DNA of 6,942 nt from Acidobacteriota bacterium (GTDB lineage Bacteria > Acidobacteriota > UBA6911): the NCBI GenBank assembly GCA_023265215.1, contig JAHFUH010000063.1, forward strand, positions 8,544-15,485, given 5' to 3'. Under the pieces are notes generated by a model that worked only from the letters and a program-made list of their open reading frames with translations, had not been told where the DNA came from and did not search any database. Made by a program: the position numbers and the translations under genes. This document shows positions 1 to 3,710 of the stretch, in pieces (within the stretch, counting starts at the first letter, position 1; each line of letters opens with the position of its first letter).

Positions 1-39
1 ATTGGACAGCTGAAGGAGGAAATGACAAATGACCATTGA
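1..39 (+). CDS. Possible 3' end of an upstream gene (very short, uncertain)
   Basis: Frame 1 is open from the window edge to a TGA at 37-39 and reads as a charged tail, IGQLKEEMTNDH. It could be the last 12 codons of a gene lying to the left. Twelve codons are too few to recognise a family and chance openness is quite possible. The stretch contains a strong Shine-Dalgarno-like AAGGAGGAA just before an ATG at 22-24, but that ATG opens only five codons before the same TGA. Confidence 0.2.
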   Translation: MGQLKEEMTNDH

Positions 40-48
40 TAAATGACA
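20..48 (+). repeat. Short direct repeat AAATGACA
   Basis: AAATGACA occurs at 20-27 and again at 41-48, with a related AAATGACC at 28-34 between them. This is a small degenerate array of TGAC-type units. It lies in AT-rich sequence left of the GC-rich palindrome and looks like low-complexity spacer sequence. No function can be read from it. Confidence 0.4.
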
Positions 49-76
49 GATAGAGTCCCACTTCCGATTGCACCCT

Positions 77-93
77 GCAGGCGGGACGCCCGC
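77..93. repeat. GC-rich interspersed palindrome, copy 1
   Basis: The core GCGGGACGCCCGC (81-93) is an imperfect palindrome. Its reverse complement, GCGGGCGTCCCGC, recurs exactly at 5752-5764. With flanks, 77-93 matches the reverse complement of 5752-5768 at 16 of 17 bases. Two copies about 5.7 kb apart, each between genes, suggest an interspersed palindromic element and not chance GC richness. This copy lies just upstream of the ttcA promoter and start. It could act as a hairpin that stops incoming transcription, or it may be a passive repeat. Confidence 0.6.
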
Positions 94-102
94 GCTCCGT
101 CG

Positions 103-111
103 TGCTACAAT
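103..111 (+). promoter_or_regulatory. Extended -10 promoter candidate for ttcA
   Basis: TGCTACAAT at 103-111 is an extended -10 element: TGn followed by TACAAT, 5 of 6 to TATAAT. No good -35 lies 16-18 bases upstream, because that region is the GC-rich palindrome, but extended -10 promoters can work without one. Transcription would begin near 118, only a few bases before the ATG at 122. There is no Shine-Dalgarno sequence before that ATG, so a leaderless or nearly leaderless ttcA mRNA is inferred. Confidence 0.45.
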
Positions 112-121
112 CTATCCTTTT

Positions 122-880
122 ATGAAACCCATCGAAACCCTTAGAAAAAAATTGCTGCGCGGAGTAGGACAGGCTATCGACGATTATAAAATGATTGTCG
201 AGGGTGATCGCATTATGGTCTGCCTCAGCGGCGGCAAGGACAGCTACACTCTCCTCACATTGTTGCAGGATCTGCAGAGGCGCGCCCCGGTCCGCTTCGA
301 TCTGCTGGCCGTTAGCCTGGACCAGAAACAGCCCGGTTTTCCCGAATCCACTCTTGCTGAATATCTTTGCGCGCAGGGAGTTCCCTTCCGAATCATCAGC
401 AAAGACACTTATTCTATTGTCAAAAGGGTTCTTGAAGAGGGCGAGACAACCTGCTCCCTTTGCTCCCGCCTCCGAAGGGGCATTCTATACAACACAGCCG
501 TCGAAGAAAAATGCACAAAGATCGCGCTGGGCCACCACGCGGATGATATTCTGCAGACATTCCTGCTCAACCTGTTTTTCGAGGGCTCTCATCGTGGCAT
601 GCCGCCCCTGCTGCGCAGCGAAGATGGACGCAATATCGTAATCCGGCCGCTGGCCTACTGCTGGGAGTCCGACATCCGCGCGTTCGCGTCCCTACAGAAC
701 TATCCCATCATTCCCTGCAACCTGTGCGGGCAACAGAAAAATCTCAAACGCAAACGCATGAACCGCCTGCTGGACGACCTGGAAAAGGAAATTCCCAATA
801 TCCGCCACTCCCTCCTGGCGGCATTAGGGAAACTGGATAAACCGGCCGGCAAAGAGGAAAGAATTGACCAGGAATTTTAA
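122..880 (+). CDS. ttcA: tRNA 2-thiocytidine(32) synthetase TtcA
   Basis: TtcA is a cytoplasmic enzyme that replaces the oxygen at C2 of cytidine 32 in the anticodon loop of certain tRNAs with sulfur. It uses ATP, an Fe-S cluster and sulfur from a cysteine desulfurase. The 252-residue product has the PP-loop ATP-binding motif SGGKDS (36-41), LDQKQPGFPE (66-75), the CSLC pair (C111, C114) followed by SRLRRGILY, GHHADDILQT (137-146) and a second CNLC pair (C199, C202). In characterised TtcA the cluster is held by three cysteines from these two motifs. The protein is shorter than E. coli TtcA, lacking the long C-terminal tail. The ATG at 122 is chosen because the conserved region starts directly after it. 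A TTG at 68 would add 18 residues encoded by the GC-rich repeat. The 3' end overlaps the next gene by 17 bases. Confidence 0.95.
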   Translation: MKPIETLRKKLLRGVGQAIDDYKMIVEGDRIMVCLSGGKDSYTLLTLLQDLQRRAPVRFDLLAVSLDQKQPGFPESTLAEYLCAQGVPFRIISKDTYSIVKRVLEEGETTCSLCSRLRRGILYNTAVEEKCTKIALGHHADDILQTFLLNLFFEGSHRGMPPLLRSEDGRNIVIRPLAYCWESDIRAFASLQNYPIIPCNLCGQQKNLKRKRMNRLLDDLEKEIPNIRHSLLAALGKLDKPAGKEERIDQEF

Positions 881-1520
881 ATACGCTCTTTTTGATCTTG
901 ATAATACGGTTTATCCGCAATCGTGCGGCCTGATGCAAGAAATCGGGAAACGCATGAATCGATTTATGATCGAACGGCTGGGATTGAACCCGGAGGAAGC
1001 AAGCAGGACACGGGACGCTTTCCTCAGGAGTCACGGCACGACTCTCAGCGCCTTGCGCCACCATTACGATATTGATCCGGATGAATTCCTATCCTTCGTC
1101 CACGATATTCCGCTGGACGGATATCTTTGCTATGACAGCAGCCTGGATCAGATGCTGGAACGTCTGGCCCTCCGGAAGGTCATTTTTACAAACGCGGATG
1201 CCCCGCATGCCAGACGCGTCCTTTCCCGGCTCGGCATACTCCGTCATTTCGAATCGATCCTCGACATACATTTCCTGGAGTTTGTAAACAAACCCAACCG
1301 CCGGGCCTATTTCAAAGTTTTAGCTGAAATCTCAGCTCAGCCCGAAGAATGCATCCTGCTGGAGGATTCGCTGGTCAACATCGTTCCTGCCGTAAATCTT
1401 GGGATGACTACGGTGCTGGTTAGGGAAGGAGATCCGAAGGATGGGGCGCACCATCACATTGAGCGCATCATTGACTTCGAGCGCCTGATGAAATCGCTGT
1501 GGATTAGTGATTGTCGATAG
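864..1520 (+). CDS. HAD-superfamily hydrolase, pyrimidine 5'-nucleotidase type
   Basis: This 218-residue soluble phosphatase has all four HAD motifs. Motif I is FDLDNT (10-15; nucleophile D11, acid/base D13). Motif II is FTNAD (108-112; T109). Motif III is the lysine in VNKP (K143). Motif IV is LLEDS (165-169; E167, D168). The FDLDNTVYP signature and the helical cap at about 17-90 resemble the yeast Sdt1/pyrimidine 5'-nucleotidase subfamily, which dephosphorylates UMP, CMP and related nucleotides. The exact substrate is inferred. The start is TTG at 864, with GAGG at 854-857 at good spacing, and it lies inside the last codons of ttcA, which implies translational coupling. The next in-frame ATG falls after motif I, so the TTG start is needed. 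The 3' end overlaps the convergent pseudouridine synthase gene by 17 bases, leaving no room for a separate terminator. Confidence 0.88.
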   Translation: MTRNFKYALFDLDNTVYPQSCGLMQEIGKRMNRFMIERLGLNPEEASRTRDAFLRSHGTTLSALRHHYDIDPDEFLSFVHDIPLDGYLCYDSSLDQMLERLALRKVIFTNADAPHARRVLSRLGILRHFESILDIHFLEFVNKPNRRAYFKVLAEISAQPEECILLEDSLVNIVPAVNLGMTTVLVREGDPKDGAHHHIERIIDFERLMKSLWISDCR

Positions 1521-2379
1521 CCTTCCGCAGATAGCGCTCAAATTCCGGCGGAGGAGCTGTTTTGAATAGAAGCGGTTTGCCCTGGGTCGGATGGTTGAAT
1601 CCAAGACAGAAAGCATGCAGTCCCAGTCTGCCGAGCGGATTCTGCGTGCTGCCGTAGGCTTGATCCCCCACAATCGGGTGTCCCATCTCTGAAAGGTGGA
1701 CACGGATCTGGTTCTTGCGTCCGGTCTCAAGCGTCACCTCCAGGACAGTCAAGCCCGGAAACCAGCGCAGAACACGAAAATGGGTCACCGCGGATTTTCC
1801 TCGCCGCGCGTCATTGGTGGAGTGCATCCGAAGCGACTGATTCTCCGCCAGGTGGCTTTGGATAGTTCCTTGTTTTTCTTCGACACGCCCCTCGACGATT
1901 GCCCAGTACTTCCGCTGTATGTCGTGTTTGATGAACAGCTTTTGCAGCGATTCTTTCACATTCTCCGATTTGGCGAAGACCAGGACTCCGCTGGCGAATT
2001 TATCCAGACGATGGACGATGAACAACTTCTGCCTGACATCAACCTCTTTCAGGTTCTGCCGCAAATAGGCGAAAACAGTCCGTTCCCGTTCGTCGACAGT
2101 GGCGACCGTCAACAGGCCCGAGGGCTTTTGGATAACCAGAATATCTTTGTCTTCGTACAGAATTTCCAGGCCGGCGGGAAGTTTTGAGAGGATTCTGCGG
2201 GGCCCAATTTCGATAACATCGCCCGAACAAACCTGCAGGTTGCCTAATTTGCAGATTATTCCATTAACAGTAATTCGTTCCTGCGCAAGCATTTGGCGCA
2301 GAGTTCTGGTGGAAGCTCCCGGCACCAGGAGCTTTAGCGTTTCCAGAATTGAAGAGGAAGCAGAGGCTACGCTTCTCAC
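1504..2379 (-). CDS. RluA-family 23S rRNA/tRNA pseudouridine synthase
   Basis: This enzyme isomerises specific uridines in rRNA or tRNA to pseudouridine. The 291-residue product has an N-terminal S4 RNA-binding domain (about 14-58, with RQMLAQERITVNG). The catalytic domain carries the family signature HRLDKFASG (123-131), with catalytic D126. Further conserved blocks are KPSGLLT (85-91), RKYWAIVEG (156-164) and TGRKNQIRVHL (219-229). The usual HRLDxxTSG has A in place of T here, a mild variation. The S4 plus RluA architecture is that of RluC/RluD-type enzymes, but the target uridine cannot be assigned from sequence. The start is GTG at 2379, with only a weak ribosome site (ACAGG about seven bases upstream). 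It is probably the last gene of the minus-strand operon, 37 bases after the zinc-ribbon gene. Confidence 0.9.
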   Translation of the reverse strand: MRSVASASSSILETLKLLVPGASTRTLRQMLAQERITVNGIICKLGNLQVCSGDVIEIGPRRILSKLPAGLEILYEDKDILVIQKPSGLLTVATVDERERTVFAYLRQNLKEVDVRQKLFIVHRLDKFASGVLVFAKSENVKESLQKLFIKHDIQRKYWAIVEGRVEEKQGTIQSHLAENQSLRMHSTNDARRGKSAVTHFRVLRWFPGLTVLEVTLETGRKNQIRVHLSEMGHPIVGDQAYGSTQNPLGRLGLHAFCLGFNHPTQGKPLLFKTAPPPEFERYLRKAIDNH

Positions 2380-2420
2380 CTAGGAGCCTGTCCGAGTATT
2401 AGGAAGGTCCGCGTTCCTAG
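2380..2420 (-). promoter_or_regulatory. Overlapping hairpins upstream of the pseudouridine synthase start
   Basis: The 37-base gap between the zinc-ribbon stop and the GTG of the next gene holds two mutually exclusive inverted repeats. One pairs CTAGGA (2380-2385) with TCCTAG (2415-2420), across a 29-base loop. The other pairs AGGAA (2401-2405) with TTCCT (2414-2418), across eight bases. Both use the bases at 2415-2418. The first would fold the bases immediately before the GTG, so it could affect translation of the downstream gene. There is no T-tract, so it is not a classical terminator. Function is inference only. Confidence 0.25.
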
Positions 2421-2839
2421 CTTTGGTTGCAAACAAGCATCCGGGTAGTATCTGCAAAGCGTACTGTTATCTTATTGGGTGGGACAAATGATTGAACGCA
2501 TCCCAGGCCAAAAGTGGCGTGCTCTATCCAGTCGCCCTCTCCAAAGCTGCCCGACATGCTGTATCGTTTATGAGGTTTTGCCAAAGCTTCCTGCATCACC
2601 TCATCCCAGGACTGCCGAGTCCTTTTTGTAGTAGTCTTTGCCTTCGCCGGCTTGTCAGCTTTTTTGGATGCAGCTTTCGCTACCGGCTTCGCCGCACGGA
2701 AATTGTGCTCACCATTGCAGGTATTGCAGCGCACGCGGCGGGGTTTTGCCCCCTCCATGGCGACAACAGCATGCGCCAGAATCATCTTGCATTTTGTACA
2801 ATATGCCTCAACGTCCGAACCAACAGCCGTTTTGCTCAT
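2417..2839 (-). CDS. Zinc-ribbon protein with basic linker and Tudor-like C-terminal domain, function unknown
   Basis: I do not recognise a named family for this 140-residue protein. The N-terminus holds a four-cysteine zinc ribbon, C14-x2-C17 and C38-x2-C41. A Lys/Ala/Thr-rich, strongly basic low-complexity linker covers about 50-75. The C-terminal domain (about 99-140) reads GDWIEHATFGLGCV followed by KITVRFAD. That resembles the small SH3/Tudor-like barrel at the C-terminus of UvrD/PcrA helicases, a fold known there to contact RNA polymerase. Nucleic-acid or polymerase binding is therefore a reasonable inference, not a demonstrated role. The ATG at 2839 is 20 bases past the Nudix stop. There is no clear Shine-Dalgarno sequence, but an AT-rich -10-like stretch sits just upstream. 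It is probably cotranscribed with the genes on both sides. Confidence 0.8.
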   Translation of the reverse strand: MSKTAVGSDVEAYCTKCKMILAHAVVAMEGAKPRRVRCNTCNGEHNFRAAKPVAKAASKKADKPAKAKTTTKRTRQSWDEVMQEALAKPHKRYSMSGSFGEGDWIEHATFGLGCVQSFVPPNKITVRFADTTRMLVCNQS

Positions 2840-2847
2840 TCTTACAT

Positions 2848-2856
2848 ATTATCATA
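2848..2856 (-). promoter_or_regulatory. Possible internal -10 element before the zinc-ribbon gene
   Basis: On the minus strand TATGATAAT (2856-2848) contains two overlapping -10-like hexamers, TATGAT and GATAAT. No convincing -35 lies 16-18 bases upstream. A start site here would put the RNA 5' end within a few bases of the ATG at 2839, which has no Shine-Dalgarno sequence. A leaderless internal transcript is possible, but chance AT richness is as likely. Confidence 0.25.
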
Positions 2857-2858
2857 GC

Positions 2859-3437
2859 TTAACGACCACTGCCAGCCGAATCTCTTGCACTCTTCATCGC
2901 ATTATTTCTCTCGTACCAGAGAATTCCCAGAATCGTTTTTGCATCCGCTATTTCCCCCGTGCTGATCTTCTGCAGGCATTCCTCAAGGGAGTAAGATTCA
3001 ACCGTAATGTGCTCACCCTCTTCCAGCCTTTGGGCGCAGGGGACAAGATTGCGGGCAAAAAAAAGATGAATCGATTCATTGCTGATCCCGGGGGTCGCGT
3101 AAAAAGTGCATTCGTGACTGATGGATCGGGCGCTATAGCCAATCTCCTCTTCCAGTTCACGAGCGATGGTCTCCAATGGCGGCTGTCCTGTATCGAGTTT
3201 CCCAGCAGGGAGTTCAAGTATAAACTTACCTATGGGATAGCGGAATTGCCGGATCAGCAAAATGCGGCCGTCATCCAGAACAGGAACCGCGGTCACTCCG
3301 CCGGGGTGCAAAACGACTTCCCGGATTGTGGTCCGCCCGGATGGTTGCTTAATGGTATCCACGTGCAGGCCGACGATCTTTCCACGATAGATCTCTTTGT
3401 GCTCCAAAACAGCGGTTTCCGGGTTCTCGAGTTCCAT
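2859..3437 (-). CDS. Nudix hydrolase, ADP-ribose pyrophosphatase-like
   Basis: The 192-residue product is a Nudix hydrolase of the ADP-ribose pyrophosphatase (NudF/YqkG) type. Members cleave ADP-ribose or related nucleoside diphosphate-sugars to AMP and a sugar phosphate. An N-terminal strand region (about 15-45) precedes the Nudix box at 79-101, which ends in RELEEEIGY (93-101) and carries the Mg-binding glutamates E97 and E98. LELPAGK (74-80) and FYATPGISNESIHLFFA (112-128) are typical of the ADPRase branch. The first Nudix-box glutamate (GX5E) is Gln85 here. The ATG at 3437 is chosen because GGAGG (3447-3443) sits five bases upstream. A GTG at 3470 would add 11 residues with no such site. 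It is probably the first gene of a three-gene minus-strand operon. Confidence 0.9.
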   Translation of the reverse strand: MELENPETAVLEHKEIYRGKIVGLHVDTIKQPSGRTTIREVVLHPGGVTAVPVLDDGRILLIRQFRYPIGKFILELPAGKLDTGQPPLETIARELEEEIGYSARSISHECTFYATPGISNESIHLFFARNLVPCAQRLEEGEHITVESYSLEECLQKISTGEIADAKTILGILWYERNNAMKSARDSAGSGR

Positions 3438-3455
3438 ATCTGCCTCCAGGTGACC

Positions 3456-3461
3456 ATCATA
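3456..3461 (-). promoter_or_regulatory. -10 candidate for the Nudix operon
   Basis: TATGAT on the minus strand (3461-3456), 5 of 6 to the sigma70 -10 consensus, would start RNA near 3449, immediately before the GGAGG ribosome site of the Nudix gene. No good -35 is visible at the expected distance. A TTGATG at 3489-3484 is 22 bases away, which is too far. The position relative to the gene is the main support. Confidence 0.3.
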
Positions 3462-3498
3462 CCTGAACACTTCCAGATGTGAGCATCAATTGAAGCTC

Positions 3499-3631
3499 TC
3501 GGGGTCGGGGTCGGTATCGGGGTCGGCTTTTTTAAACGTCGATTATGATTTGGCAGTTCATTTAATGACTCCCCCTGCTGATTTGATACACAATCAGTTT
3601 TATTACATAAAAGCCGACCCCGACCCCGATA
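3499..3631. repeat. Inverted pair of (TCGGNN)n hexamer arrays flanking an AT-rich core
   Basis: The left arm (3499-3528) is five tandem hexamers: TCGGGG, TCGGGG, TCGGTA, TCGGGG, TCGGCT, followed by a T run. The right arm (3609-3631) is the reverse complement of TCGGGG, TCGGGG, TCGGCT, TTT. The two arms share a perfect 15-base inverted repeat, TCGGGGTCGGCTTTT (3517-3531 and 3609-3623), extending imperfectly outward by about another six bases. They enclose a 77-base AT-rich core with no gene. The structure resembles a small non-autonomous element or a repeat-bounded cassette, but I see no clear target-site duplication. It takes up half of the divergent intergenic region between the Nudix operon and dinG. 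The left arm also has closely spaced G runs. Confidence 0.7.
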
Positions 3632-3661
3632 GACTTAATTTGCGTTTATTCTCAGAACTGC

Positions 3662-3690
3662 TTTATAGATGTGATGCTTGCAGTTATAGT
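3662..3690 (+). promoter_or_regulatory. sigma70-type promoter candidate for dinG
   Basis: TTTATA (3662-3667, 4 of 6 to TTGACA) and TATAGT (3685-3690, 5 of 6 to TATAAT) are separated by 17 bases. RNA would start near 3697, giving a short leader that includes the AAGGTG ribosome site (3700-3705) five bases before the dinG ATG. An inverted repeat, GCAGT (3680-3684) and ACTGC (3692-3696), is centred on the -10 box and could be an operator. Confidence 0.4.
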
Positions 3691-3710
3691 TACTGCGTCA
3701 AGGTGCGGAT

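Noticed and set aside
68..121. An N-terminal extension of TtcA from the TTG at 68.
   Set aside because: The extra 18 residues are encoded by the GC-rich repeat and the promoter, and they have no counterpart in TtcA.
2652..3482. A 276-codon open frame on the + strand opposite the zinc-ribbon and Nudix genes.
   Set aside because: It is antisense to two genes with clear domain signatures, lacks a ribosome site and shows no recognisable domain.
3499..3631. The facing hexamer arrays as a CRISPR array or simple terminator.
   Set aside because: There are no unique spacers between units, and a 77-base loop is too large for an intrinsic terminator.
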